A DNA stretch of 24,713 nucleotides from JBOHRE01 sp050732635 (GCA_050732635.1 JBOHRE010000049.1:1-24713), one strand, 5' to 3'. Positions 1-8,946 are shown, numbered from the stretch's first letter. The notes: generated by a model from the letters alone, not told the origin. Numbers and translations: made by a program.

Positions 1-546
1 GTCCAGCCATGCGCGAACCGCGGCCGCGGCGGCGCCGAGCCGGCCGGTGACCCACAGCTCGTCGCCCGCCACTGCGGCGGAGCGGAGGATCGGCTCGCTC
101 GCCTCGCCCAGGGCCACGATGTCGAGGACGAGCGGTCCAGTCGAGCGGGCGACGTCGCCGCCGAGCAGCACCGCATCGACGTCGCGCGCGGCCGCCGCGA
201 TGCCAGCGGCGATCTCCTGCGCGATCGCGGCCGCATCGGCGGCCGTCATGATGAGCGTGCTCAGCACCCCGATCGGCCGCGCGGCGACCGCGGCCAGGTC
301 GCTGAGCGCGCCGGTAGCCGCGCGCCAGCCGATCTCGCGCGGCTCGAGCCAGTTACGCCGGAAGTGGATGTCCTCGACGGCCGCATCGACGGTCACGGCG
401 ATGCTCCGGCCGCTGATTACGGCGCAGTCGTCGCCGGGGCCGACCAGCACATCCGCGCGAGCCGGCGAGCCGCCGCTCGCGAGCAGGCGGCGGATCAGCT
501 CGAACTCGCCGCCCGGACCGAAGCGCACCGCCGGCCTACCACTCAC
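1..546 (-). CDS. thiL: Thiamine-monophosphate kinase, N-terminal part (cut by window edge)
   Basis: This enzyme phosphorylates thiamine monophosphate to thiamine diphosphate with ATP, the last step of thiamine cofactor synthesis in the cytosol. The 182 codons visible are roughly the first half to 60% of a usual ThiL; the rest lies left of the window. Motifs typical of the AIR-synthase/ThiL N-terminal domain are present: GPGDDCAV at about residues 35-42, VDAAVEDIHF at 53-62, the run ATGALSDLAAVAARP at 77-91, GGDVARSTGPL at 129-139 and GDELWVTGRLG at 161-171. The GTG start at 546 overlaps the TGA of nnr by 4 bases (GTGA), so the two are probably translationally coupled. No TPP riboswitch was recognised in the 201-base gap farther upstream. 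The frame is open to the window edge. Family assignment is firm. Confidence 0.93.
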   Translation of the reverse strand, partial: MSGRPAVRFGPGGEFELIRRLLASGGSPARADVLVGPGDDCAVISGRSIAVTVDAAVEDIHFRRNWLEPREIGWRAATGALSDLAAVAARPIGVLSTLIMTAADAAAIAQEIAAGIAAAARDVDAVLLGGDVARSTGPLVLDIVALGEASEPILRSAAVAGDELWVTGRLGAAAAAVRAWLD

Positions 547-2138
547 CAGCGCCGCGCCTGATCGAACAGGATGAAGGGCAGGTCGAACGGTGGCTTCCGG
601 CGACCGGGGTCGGACCAGGCGCGGTGGAGCTGATCGGCAACATCGCGCGGCGTCAGCGACGGTCCACGACGGGCGAGGTCGCCGGCGCGCGACGACAGGA
701 ACACGCCCACCGCCGCAGCCTGCGGCGCGGCCAGGCGCTGCGCGAGCAGTGCGCCGATCACACCGCTCAGGAGATCGCCCATACCGGCGCTGGCCACATC
801 GGACGAACCGCAGGTGTTGATCAGCACCGGCGGCTCGCGCCCAGCGACGACCGACGGTTGGCCCTTCAGCAGCACGACACAACCGGTGGCCTCCGCGAGG
901 TCGCGGGCGAAGCGCGGCAGCCGTTGTGCGATCTCCCGAGCGGCCGCGCCCACGATGCGGCTCATCTCGCCCGGGTGCGGCGTGAGCACGACCGCGCGAC
1001 GCGCCGCCAGCCGACTGAAATGATCCGTGTCGCGGCCGATCACGTTCAACGCATCGGCGTCCAGCACGAGCGGCCGGTCAGGAGCCGCCTCGTCCAGCGT
1101 GCGCAGCGCCACGCCGGCGGCTGCGTCAGTACCGATTCCCGGCCCGGCGACGATGGCCGCGGCCGCGGCAGCCGCTTCGCCCAGTGCGGTCTCATCATGA
1201 CGATCGACGAACACGGCTTCCGGCAGTGCCGCCTGCAGGATGGTCCGGTTCGCGGCAGGCGAGGCGATGCGCACAAAGCCAGCGCCGGCGCGGAGTGCGC
1301 CCAGTCCAGTCAGCGCCGCCGCACCTGCAACGCCCTCGCGTCCCGCCACGATGAGTACTTGGCCGACCGAGTTCTTGTGCGCGTCGGGTGCGCGCACCGG
1401 CAGCCGCCGGCGCACCCATTCGGGCGTGATCAGCACGGCTTCCGGCTGAGCCTGAGTGAGCGGCGGCAGGCCGATCTCCACCGCGATCAGGCGGCCACAG
1501 CAGGATCGGGCGGGCTCGTGCAGCGTGCCGATCTTCGGCTGCCCGAAGCTCACGGTGAGCGCCGCGCGCACGCTCTCGCCCGGCACCTCACCGGTGGTCG
1601 GATCGATGCCGGAAGGAATGTCCAGGGCCAGCACCGGACGGCGGCTCGCATTGATTGCCTGGATCGCCGTCAGGACTGCGCCGCGCGGCGCACCCGCTGC
1701 ACCCGTGCCGAGCAGCCCATCGACCAGCACATCCACATCGGCACGCCCATCGGCGAGCTCCTCGACGGTGAGCTGGCGCAGGGCGTGCCCATGCGTGAGA
1801 GCGGCTGGCGGCGGCTGCGAGCCGGCGGCGATCCAGGCGACGTCGCGACCCCAGCTGTGCAGCGTACGGGCGACGATGAGGGCATCACCACCATTGTGAC
1901 CGCTGCCGGCAAGGACGAGGACGCGCCCTCTGGGGAACGCACGGTGAAGGATGAGCGCAGCGGCGCGGCCGGCGCTCTCCATCAGTACGCGCTCGGGGAT
2001 CTCCCGTTCCTCGCGCGCGCTGCGATCGAGGCTGGCAGCCTCGGTGGCCGTCAACGCGGCGACATGCTCGACGCCGAAGACGTCGCGACGTGGAGTATCC
2101 CAGTCAGCGCGGCGCCACGGGTTGCCGCCGGCAGTCAC
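543..2138 (-). CDS. nnr: Bifunctional NAD(P)H-hydrate epimerase / ADP-dependent NAD(P)H-hydrate dehydratase
   Basis: This is a metabolite-repair enzyme: the N-terminal YjeF_N domain epimerises damaged NAD(P)H hydrates and the C-terminal ribokinase-like domain dehydrates the S form using ADP. Numbering here is for a 531-residue product. The N-terminal half has GSGHNGGDA at about 78-86 (canonically GNGNNGGDG, so slightly divergent) and LDIPSGID at 171-178. The C-terminal half has TPHPGEM near 386-392 and AGMGDLLSG near 451-459 with the expected catalytic Asp. I chose GTG at 2138 because AGGA lies 9 bases before it. A GTG at 2171 in the same frame would add 11 residues but has no visible Shine-Dalgarno sequence. 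Either start leaves an N-terminal extension of 20-30 residues relative to typical members. It overlaps thiL by 4 bases and follows the small zinc-ribbon gene. Confidence 0.93.
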   Translation of the reverse strand: MTAGGNPWRRADWDTPRRDVFGVEHVAALTATEAASLDRSAREEREIPERVLMESAGRAAALILHRAFPRGRVLVLAGSGHNGGDALIVARTLHSWGRDVAWIAAGSQPPPAALTHGHALRQLTVEELADGRADVDVLVDGLLGTGAAGAPRGAVLTAIQAINASRRPVLALDIPSGIDPTTGEVPGESVRAALTVSFGQPKIGTLHEPARSCCGRLIAVEIGLPPLTQAQPEAVLITPEWVRRRLPVRAPDAHKNSVGQVLIVAGREGVAGAAALTGLGALRAGAGFVRIASPAANRTILQAALPEAVFVDRHDETALGEAAAAAAAIVAGPGIGTDAAAGVALRTLDEAAPDRPLVLDADALNVIGRDTDHFSRLAARRAVVLTPHPGEMSRIVGAAAREIAQRLPRFARDLAEATGCVVLLKGQPSVVAGREPPVLINTCGSSDVASAGMGDLLSGVIGALLAQRLAAPQAAAVGVFLSSRAGDLARRGPSLTPRDVADQLHRAWSDPGRRKPPFDLPFILFDQARRW

Positions 2139-2183
2139 CGACAACTGTCCTGCCGGCGCCCGGCGAGGCACCGGCCACGCGAC

Positions 2184-2378
2184 TCACTTGTAGCTCTGAC
2201 TGATCGTGCGGCCGAAGCTGATCTCGCCGTTGTCGATGCGGATGTTGAATCCACAATCGGGATTGGAGCAGACCCAGGCCTTGTAGGTGATCGGCGCGCC
2301 GTCACGGCCATAATCGGAAAGTGGGAGCATCTCGCCCTGCTCGCACTTCTTGCACGCGGGGAACTGAATGTCCGCCAT
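2184..2378 (-). CDS. Small zinc-ribbon protein of unknown function
   Basis: A 64-residue protein with two cysteine pairs, C9-x2-C12 and C37-x4-C42, spaced as in a zinc ribbon. The C-terminal part (GFNIRIDNGEISFGRTI) looks like a short beta-sheet module. There is no membrane segment or signal peptide. The ATG at 2378 is preceded by a very purine-rich ribosome binding site (GAGGGGAGGGGA, 5 bases upstream), suggesting efficient translation. It lies 45 bases upstream of the preferred nnr start and behind a 201-base gap, so it may begin a transcription unit with nnr and thiL. I do not know its function. The two CxxC-like pairs and strong ribosome binding site argue that it is a real gene rather than a chance ORF; a nucleic-acid or metal-binding role is only a guess. 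Confidence 0.85.
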   Translation of the reverse strand: MADIQFPACKKCEQGEMLPLSDYGRDGAPITYKAWVCSNPDCGFNIRIDNGEISFGRTISQSYK

Positions 2379-2579
2379 GGTTGTCCCCTCCCCTCGACAC
2401 GCACTGCCGCGCAGGCATGCTGCGTCGGCTTCCCTGGCACCCGGACTGGCGGAATCAGCGCAAGCCGTGTTCCACGGCAGGCCGCCAGCCGCCGCTCAGG
2501 CGAGTGCCGGGCCGAGCCGCCGCTGGAGCCTCCGCGGCTGGGGCGGCCTGCCCGCTGCAACGTGCGCACACAACGAGGG
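2379..2579 (-). other. Intergenic region with nested inverted repeats (possible structured leader)
   Basis: This 201-base gap between the Minf_1886-family gene and the small zinc-ribbon gene contains no convincing ORF. It is rich in inverted repeats. A perfect 11-base pair of arms, GGCAGGCCGCC and GGCGGCCTGCC, sits at 2476-2486 and 2542-2552 with 55 bases between. Inside lie a smaller hairpin (arms AGCCGC at 2515-2520 and GCGGCT at 2534-2539) and a 10-base direct repeat, AGCCGCCGCT, at 2487-2496 and 2515-2524. A further imperfect hairpin ends just before the ribosome binding site. No known riboswitch consensus was recognised. Confidence 0.5.
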
Positions 2580-2960
2580 CTAGAGGTTGGCGCCCCACGG
2601 ATAGTCGCGATCGAAAGCGTCCACGAAATCGTAGACATCCGCAAAGTCCGACGGACTGTCGTCGTCTTGCTTGATCAGGATCCCGCACTCGACGAGGCCG
2701 AACACGATCTCACCCAGGTCCTCGGTCGCGCTGATGCCCCAGTGCGCGAGTACGGTCCGCGCCATGGGCCCGAACTGTTCCAGAGCCAGGTCGCGGGCAC
2801 CCTGTGCCAGCTCGCGGCCGCTGATGTGGCGCGGCTGGTCGAGCCGCTGCAGGACCCGGTGCAGCGCAGTCAGCACGAAGAGGTAGGCGGACTCGCCGTA
2901 ACGCGGATTCCGCTCACGCAGTCGCGATAGGACCGCCTCGTCGATGACGCCATTGCTCAT
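2580..2960 (-). CDS. Minf_1886-family conserved protein of unknown function
   Basis: A 126-residue soluble protein. From memory it matches the uncharacterised Minf_1886 family described from Planctomycetes and Verrucomicrobia. The core is easy to recognise: RHISGRELAQGARDLALEQF at about residues 44-63, then GPMARTVLAHWGI, then DLGEIVFGLVECGIL, an acidic patch DDD, and DFADVYDFVDAFD near the C-terminus. The predicted structure is mostly helical with no membrane segment and no metal-binding cysteine pattern. The ATG at 2960 lies 63 bases after the glyA stop, in a gap occupied by a strong hairpin. No biochemical role is known to me. The neighbours (glyA upstream, a zinc-ribbon protein and nnr downstream) do not reveal one. 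Confidence 0.85.
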   Translation of the reverse strand: MSNGVIDEAVLSRLRERNPRYGESAYLFVLTALHRVLQRLDQPRHISGRELAQGARDLALEQFGPMARTVLAHWGISATEDLGEIVFGLVECGILIKQDDDSPSDFADVYDFVDAFDRDYPWGANL

Positions 2961-2972
2961 ATTGGCCTAATG

Positions 2973-3012
2973 GTCGCGCGCCGCGCCGGCCGGGTCAATG
3001 GCGGCGCGCGAC
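2973..3012 (-). terminator. Strong GC hairpin without U-tract after glyA
   Basis: Perfect 12-base arms, GTCGCGCGCCGC and GCGGCGCGCGAC, occupy 3001-3012 and 2973-2984 with a 16-base loop. The hairpin starts about 11 bases after the glyA stop and ends 12 bases before the next ATG. No run of T follows, so it is not a classical intrinsic terminator. It could still pause or stabilise the glyA mRNA end. Confidence 0.5.
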
Positions 3013-3023
3013 GCACCGGCCGA

Positions 3024-4289
<1,266 letters not shown>

Positions 4290-4340
4290 ATCACTTGCCA
4301 GGTTGTCGGTTCCGAGCCGGCGGCCCAGACGCCCGCCGAC

Positions 4341-5396
4341 CTACACGTACATCCGTTCGATCCTCGCGACCTGGCCGATGCGGCGCTCGGCCAGACGGTC
4401 CGCCGCGACGTGCGTGGAGATGTTCTGCTCCTTGGCCAGCTCGAAGAGCTGCTCGAGCGTGCCCTGGATTTCGCCGGCCTTGCTGCGCGAACGTTCGGCA
4501 GGCCAGTTGCTCAGCTCACCGTACACGTTGATGAGGCCACCCGCGTTGATGACGTAGTCCGGCGCATATAGGATTTTGCGGCGGTGCAGCTCATCGCCGT
4601 GCCGCGCCTCGGCAAGCTGATTGTTCGCCGCACCCGCCACGATGTCGAACCTGAACCTGGGCAACGTACGATCGTTGATCACGGCGCCCAGGGCACAGGG
4701 CGCAAAGACCTGGGCCTCGACCTCGTAGATCTCCTCGGCGCCGACGGCACGAGCGCCGAACTCCTCGATGACCCGGTTGACGCGCTCGCCATCGATGTCG
4801 GTGACGGTCAGCGTAGCGCCGGATTCTGCCAGGTACCGACACAGATGGTAGCCGACGTGGCCGACACCCTGGACCGCCACATGAATTCCGTCGAAGGAAT
4901 CGCTGCCGTAGCGCTCCTTGATGCAACCGCGGATCCCGCGAAAGGTGCCATACGCCGTCACGGGTGAGGGATCGCCCGACCGGCCGGCGATACCCGTGAC
5001 GTGCTCGGTCTCCATATGCACGAACTCCATGTCTTCGACGCTGGTACCGACGTCCTCCGCCGTGATGTAGCGCCCCTTCAGGGATTCGACGAAGCGGCCG
5101 TGCGCGCGGAAGATCATCTCGCGGCGCGCGATCTTGTTGTCGCCAATGATCACCGACTTGCCGCCGCCGAGGTTCAGTCCCGCGACGGCTGCCTTGTAGG
5201 TCATGCCTCGGGAGAGCCGTAGCGCGTCGACGACCGCCTCCTGGTCGGTCGCATAGTTCCAGAACCGGGTGCCGCCCAGCGCGGGCCCCAGAGTCGTGTT
5301 GTGGATCGCGATGATGCCTCGATATCCGACCGACGGCTCATGGCCGAAGACGAGCTGCTCGTGTTCATGCCTCGCCATCATATCGAATAGTTTCAT
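4341..5396 (-). CDS. Leucine dehydrogenase-like Glu/Leu/Phe/Val dehydrogenase
   Basis: An NAD-dependent amino-acid dehydrogenase that reversibly deaminates a branched-chain or hydrophobic amino acid to its 2-oxo acid and ammonia. The 351 residues fit leucine/valine/phenylalanine dehydrogenases, not the longer glutamate dehydrogenases. The substrate-binding region has ALGGTRFW near 39-46, GMTYKAAVAGLNLGGGK at 64-80 with Lys68 and catalytic Lys80, and ITAEDVGTS at 111-119 with Asp115. The Rossmann motif GVGHVG is at 177-182, and GAANNQ near 255-260 contacts the cofactor region. The ATG at 5396 has GGAG five bases upstream. It lies 38 bases after the acyl-CoA dehydrogenase stop, consistent with a role in feeding branched-chain carbon into acyl-CoA catabolism. 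Substrate preference cannot be read from the sequence alone. Confidence 0.92.
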   Translation of the reverse strand: MKLFDMMARHEHEQLVFGHEPSVGYRGIIAIHNTTLGPALGGTRFWNYATDQEAVVDALRLSRGMTYKAAVAGLNLGGGKSVIIGDNKIARREMIFRAHGRFVESLKGRYITAEDVGTSVEDMEFVHMETEHVTGIAGRSGDPSPVTAYGTFRGIRGCIKERYGSDSFDGIHVAVQGVGHVGYHLCRYLAESGATLTVTDIDGERVNRVIEEFGARAVGAEEIYEVEAQVFAPCALGAVINDRTLPRFRFDIVAGAANNQLAEARHGDELHRRKILYAPDYVINAGGLINVYGELSNWPAERSRSKAGEIQGTLEQLFELAKEQNISTHVAADRLAERRIGQVARIERMYV

Positions 5397-5434
5397 GACC
5401 TCTCCAGCGTCCGGGAGCCGAATCGAATCACGGC

Positions 5435-6577
5435 TTAGGCGGGCCTGCCGAACAGGGCTCGCGCAATGACGACACGCTGTATCTCGCTGGTGCCCTCATA
5501 GATCTCGGTGGCCTTGGCGTCGCGCATCAGCTTCTCGACCGGGTAGTCGCGCATGTAGCCGTAACCACCGAAGACCTGAACCGCCTGGCGCGTGACCTCG
5601 GTCGCGCACTCGCTGGCGAAGAGCTTGGCCATCGCGGCCAGGCGAGTGGACGGCGCCTGCGCCGCGCGTCGCAGGAGCGCCTGCGCAGCCTCCGTGCGGG
5701 TGGCCATGTCTGCGAGCTTGAACTGAATGGCTTCGAACTCGCGAATCGGCTGGCCGAACTGCTCGCGTTCGGCAGCGTAGGCGAGCGCGTGTTCCAGCGC
5801 GGCGCGCGCAATGCCGATCGCCTGTGCCGCAACACCGAGACGGCCCAGGTCGAGCCCTTCCATGGCGAGGTGAAAGCCGCGGTCGGCGGCACCGAGCAAC
5901 GCATCGGCGCCGAGGTGCACGCCATGGAGGTGCAAGCTCACGACCTCGGAGGCACGCAGGCCCATCGTGCTCTCTCGCGCTCCGACCTCGACGCCCTCGG
6001 CCTCGGTCGGCACGAGGAACGCGGCGAGTGAGCGCGGCCCGGGCGCCTCGGCCGTACGCGCGATGACCACGGCGAGGCCGGCGATCGCGCCATTGGTCAC
6101 CCACTTCTTCTGGCCATCGATCACCCAGCCGTCGCCAGCGCGGCGGGCGGTGGTCTCGACCGCGGCGGCGTCGGAGCCGGCGCCGGGCTCGGACAGTGCG
6201 AAGCAGGCGAGCAGCTGACCGGTGGCCAACGGGCGCAGCCAGCGCTCCTGCTGGGCGGCGGTCCCGTGGCGCAGCAAGGGGCGGATGCCGAAGGCGCTGT
6301 GAATGGACAGCGTCAACGCGACGGCGGGTTCGCCCCAGGCCAGCTCCTCGAGCACCGCCAGGTACGTGGGCAGGTCGAAATCCAGCCCACCGTGCGATTC
6401 CGGACCGAGCATGCCGAAGAAGCCGAGCTCGGCAAGCTGGGGCAGGACGCTCGTGTCGAGCCTGCGCTCGTGATCCCAACGTTCGACGTGGGGCCGCAGC
6501 TCGGCCGCGGCGAATTGGTGAGCCAGCTCCCTGACCTGCTCGAGCGCTTCGTTCATCGGCGCCGTGACGGTTTCCAT
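5435..6577 (-). CDS. Acyl-CoA dehydrogenase
   Basis: An FAD enzyme that introduces the alpha-beta double bond into a short-chain or branched acyl-CoA and passes electrons to ETF. The 380-residue product has the three expected parts: an N-terminal helical domain, a middle beta domain with FALSEPGAGSDAAAV at about 126-140 and KKWVTNG at 157-163, and a C-terminal helical domain with GGYGYMRDYPVEKLMRDAK at 337-355. IYEGTSEIQR at 359-368 carries the likely catalytic Glu361, the position used in short/medium-chain enzymes. The ATG at 6577 is chosen because it is 4 bases after the stop of the upstream dehydrogenase. The open frame continues farther upstream but only over that gene. It probably acts with the neighbouring 3-hydroxyacyl-CoA dehydrogenase and thiolase. 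Chain-length preference is not determinable here. Confidence 0.95.
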   Translation of the reverse strand: METVTAPMNEALEQVRELAHQFAAAELRPHVERWDHERRLDTSVLPQLAELGFFGMLGPESHGGLDFDLPTYLAVLEELAWGEPAVALTLSIHSAFGIRPLLRHGTAAQQERWLRPLATGQLLACFALSEPGAGSDAAAVETTARRAGDGWVIDGQKKWVTNGAIAGLAVVIARTAEAPGPRSLAAFLVPTEAEGVEVGARESTMGLRASEVVSLHLHGVHLGADALLGAADRGFHLAMEGLDLGRLGVAAQAIGIARAALEHALAYAAEREQFGQPIREFEAIQFKLADMATRTEAAQALLRRAAQAPSTRLAAMAKLFASECATEVTRQAVQVFGGYGYMRDYPVEKLMRDAKATEIYEGTSEIQRVVIARALFGRPA

Positions 6578-6581
6578 GGCC

Positions 6582-7433
6582 TCATGCGTACGTGTAGAAG
6601 CCGCGGCCGCTCTTGCGGCCGAGCCAGCCGGCGTCGACGTACCTGCGCAGTAGCGGACAGGGCCGGTACTTGTCATCGCCGAGGTCGCGTTGCAGCACCT
6701 CGAGGATCGCAACGCAGGTGTCGAGGCCGATCAGGTCGGCAAGCGCCAGCGGCCCCAGCGGGTGATTCATCCCCAACTTCATGACCGTGTCGATCGACTC
6801 GGCGCTCGCCACGCCTTCCATCAGACAAAACACGGCTTCGTTGATCATCGGCATGAGCACGCGATTCGAGACGAAGCCCGGAAAGTCCTGTACCTCGACC
6901 GGCGTTTTGCCCAGGGCGCGCGCCATTTCCACAACCTCGGCCGTGGTCCCGTCCGAGGTCTGCAACCCGCGGATCACCTCGACGAGCTGCATCACCGGAA
7001 CCGGATTCATGAAATGCATGCCGATGACGCGCTCGGGCCTCGAGCTCTGACGAGCCAGTCGCGTGATCGAGATCGACGACGTGTTCGACGCCAGGATGGC
7101 GCGAGGAAAGGCCGCGTCGAGTCGACCGAACAGCTCCGCCTTCAGCTCCGCCAGCTCGGGCACCGCCTCGATGGCGAGCCGCGGCTCGGCGGCTTCCTCC
7201 AGGCGCGTCACCGTGCGGATGCGCTGCAACGTCGCCTCGCGCGCATCGGGCTCCAGTCGCCCCTTCTTCACTTGACGGTCGAGGTTCGCGCCGATGGTGC
7301 TGAGCGCCGCCGTCAGCCGGTCCTCGGCGATGTCGACGAGCGTCACCTCGTGTCCGTGCTGCGCGAACACGTGCGCAATGCCGTTGCCCATCGTACCGGC
7401 ACCAACGACCACCACGTGATCGTCACGACTCAA
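6582..7433 (-). CDS. 3-hydroxybutyryl-CoA (3-hydroxyacyl-CoA) dehydrogenase
   Basis: An NAD(P)-dependent oxidoreductase interconverting 3-hydroxyacyl-CoA and 3-oxoacyl-CoA. The 283 residues match the single-domain Hbd/PaaH/FadB2 type. It has the Rossmann motif GAGTMGNGIAH at 11-21, SNTSSISI at 116-123, GMHFMNPVPVMQLVEVI at 138-154 with the His140/Glu152 catalytic pair, PGFVSNR at 185-191 and GMNHPLGP at 221-228. The start is TTG at 7433. A strong ribosome binding site (AAGGAGG) ends about 9-10 bases before it, which decides this start over the GTG at 7415. The gene overlaps the end of the CPBP protease gene by 11 bases. It precedes the acyl-CoA dehydrogenase by 4 bases, so these genes are very likely one operon. 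Confidence 0.94.
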   Translation of the reverse strand: MSRDDHVVVVGAGTMGNGIAHVFAQHGHEVTLVDIAEDRLTAALSTIGANLDRQVKKGRLEPDAREATLQRIRTVTRLEEAAEPRLAIEAVPELAELKAELFGRLDAAFPRAILASNTSSISITRLARQSSRPERVIGMHFMNPVPVMQLVEVIRGLQTSDGTTAEVVEMARALGKTPVEVQDFPGFVSNRVLMPMINEAVFCLMEGVASAESIDTVMKLGMNHPLGPLALADLIGLDTCVAILEVLQRDLGDDKYRPCPLLRRYVDAGWLGRKSGRGFYTYA

Positions 7434-8322
7434 TGCGTTCGCCCTCCTTCTCCACTCGCAGCCGACGCCGGTGCAGCAGGTACACGCCGATGGTCCCGAT
7501 CGCGAACGCGACGCTGCCCGCCAGGCCGCCCTCCGGCCCGAACGCGCCGCCGGTCAGCCAGCCCGGTCCGGCATCACGCGGCTCGTAGCCCGGTGTATTA
7601 AGGAACGTGAGCCCGCTGACGGGCAGGTCCGCCAGCGACCCGACCGCCCAATTCCACCCCAGGTGCAGACCGGTGGCGAACCACAGGCTGCCGGTCCACA
7701 GAAACGCCAGCGACAGCAACACACCGGCCAGAACGATGTTCAGCAGCGCGAGTTCGCCGACTGCGGGATTGTTCGCATGCGCGATGGCGAACAGCGCGCT
7801 GAGTGCGAGCACGGCGCCCGGCGCGCCGAACGCCTGCACCATGGCGCGAAACGGGTAGCCGCGGAACAAGGCCTCCTCGGCCGCGGCCGGCAACGCCAGC
7901 AGCACCAGGCCGCCGGCCCATGCAGCCATGACGCCACCGAACGTGCCCGGCTCACCGACGAATGCGATGCGGCCCGTCAGCAGCAGCGGCAGCAGCACCG
8001 CGACGAGCATACCCACGCCGAGCGCCAGACCGAGCCCTAGCTCGGCGGCGATCGGCCGGCGCAGCCCGAATCCCAGCGCAGCCGGCGGCTGCCGCTCCAC
8101 CAGCGCGAGCACGAGCCAGCCGGCGACCAGCGCGGCGACGAGCATGCCGATGCCCTGCACCGATAGCAGGGCGGGCATGCCGGTCCCGACGAGGCGCGGC
8201 GCGAGCCACGCGGCAAGGCCCGCCACCGCAAGCCACAGCGGCACGAACAGCGCGACGAACAACGCGAGCCGGAGCAGCGCGCGGCCTCGTGCGGCCCAGG
8301 TCGCCTCACGGTGCAGGCTCAC
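7423..8322 (-). CDS. CPBP-family intramembrane metalloprotease
   Basis: A polytopic membrane protein of 299 residues with about seven to eight hydrophobic segments. It carries all motifs of the CPBP (CAAX protease and bacteriocin-processing, formerly Abi) family: EEALFRGYPF at about 149-158 with the two glutamates and Arg154, FAIAHANNP at 178-186 with His182, and HLGWNW at 220-225 with His220 and Asn224. These residues form the active site in Rce1-like proteases. Bacterial members act in bacteriocin self-immunity or processing, or are uncharacterised; nothing nearby resembles a bacteriocin. The GTG at 8322 lies 35 bases after the bioY stop. Its presence within a metabolic operon is unexplained. 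The family is certain, the substrate unknown. Confidence 0.93.
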   Translation of the reverse strand: MSLHREATWAARGRALLRLALFVALFVPLWLAVAGLAAWLAPRLVGTGMPALLSVQGIGMLVAALVAGWLVLALVERQPPAALGFGLRRPIAAELGLGLALGVGMLVAVLLPLLLTGRIAFVGEPGTFGGVMAAWAGGLVLLALPAAAEEALFRGYPFRAMVQAFGAPGAVLALSALFAIAHANNPAVGELALLNIVLAGVLLSLAFLWTGSLWFATGLHLGWNWAVGSLADLPVSGLTFLNTPGYEPRDAGPGWLTGGAFGPEGGLAGSVAFAIGTIGVYLLHRRRLRVEKEGERIES

Positions 8323-8357
8323 GGTGATCGCCGGCCCAGAAACAACGAACCCCCGGG

Positions 8358-8942
8358 CTAGAGTTGCCCGAGGGTCCGGTCCCGCAGCGGCAGCGCAATA
8401 AGGAGCGCGAGGAGGATCTTCACCGCGTCGCCGGCGAGGAACGGTACCAGGCCGAGACGAAGCGCCTCGCTCAGGTCGCCGAGCAACAGTGCGAGCTGTG
8501 CGACGCCACCTGCGAATACGACAAGTGTGCCGATCGCAATCGCGACGCCGAGCAGTGCGCGACTGCGGCCCGCACGCGGCGCGAGCCAGCCGGTGACGTA
8601 GGCCGCTGCCGGAAAGGCGATCAGGTAGCCGCCGGTCGGTCCCAGCAGGTGGCCGGGGCCGGCGCCGCCGCCGGTGAACACCGGCAGGCCCGCGATGCCG
8701 GCGGCCAGGTACGCCACCTGTGCGAGCGCGCCCAGCCTGGCACCGAGCAACACGCCCGACACGCTGACGAAGAGCGTCTGCAGCGACACCGGCACCGGCG
8801 TCCCGGGTAGCGGCACGCTCACAAACGCGCCGAGCGCGGTGAGCAGCGCGAACACCAGAACAGCCATGGCGCGACGCAGGGCGCGGCTCGGAACGAGCTC
8901 GATCGCATCCGCGCGCCGAATCAGAACCAGGACGTCATTCAT
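8358..8942 (-). CDS. bioY: Biotin transporter substrate-binding subunit BioY
   Basis: BioY is the S component of the ECF-type biotin transporter and binds biotin in the membrane; it may work alone or with the EcfAT energy module. The 194-residue product has about six hydrophobic helices and the family signature GPGHLLGPTGGYLIAFPAAA at about 95-114, preceded by GIAGLPVFTGG. The ATG at 8942 lies 4 bases after the thiolase stop, with a GAAG ribosome binding site 3 bases before it. The same frame is open farther upstream but lies over the thiolase gene. No bioM, bioN or biotin synthesis gene is in the window. The link to acyl-CoA genes may reflect biotin-dependent carboxylases elsewhere; that is inference. 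Confidence 0.95.
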   Translation of the reverse strand: MNDVLVLIRRADAIELVPSRALRRAMAVLVFALLTALGAFVSVPLPGTPVPVSLQTLFVSVSGVLLGARLGALAQVAYLAAGIAGLPVFTGGGAGPGHLLGPTGGYLIAFPAAAYVTGWLAPRAGRSRALLGVAIAIGTLVVFAGGVAQLALLLGDLSEALRLGLVPFLAGDAVKILLALLIALPLRDRTLGQL

Positions 8943-8946
8943 CGCT

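Noticed and set aside
2379..2579. A cobalamin or TPP riboswitch, or a 4.5S/6S RNA, in the gap before the zinc-ribbon gene
   Set aside because: Only a short stretch resembles the cobalamin riboswitch start; the B12 box and the TPP consensus elements are absent, and no SRP core motif is seen.
624..2930. A 768-codon open frame on the plus strand, antisense to nnr and neighbours
   Set aside because: It crosses three well-supported minus-strand genes and the gaps between them, its translation is Arg/Ala/Gly/His-rich without any domain, and such long antisense frames are expected at this GC content.
7423..8322. CPBP protease as part of a bacteriocin immunity or defence locus
   Set aside because: No bacteriocin precursor, exporter, toxin or defence gene is nearby; the surrounding genes are metabolic.
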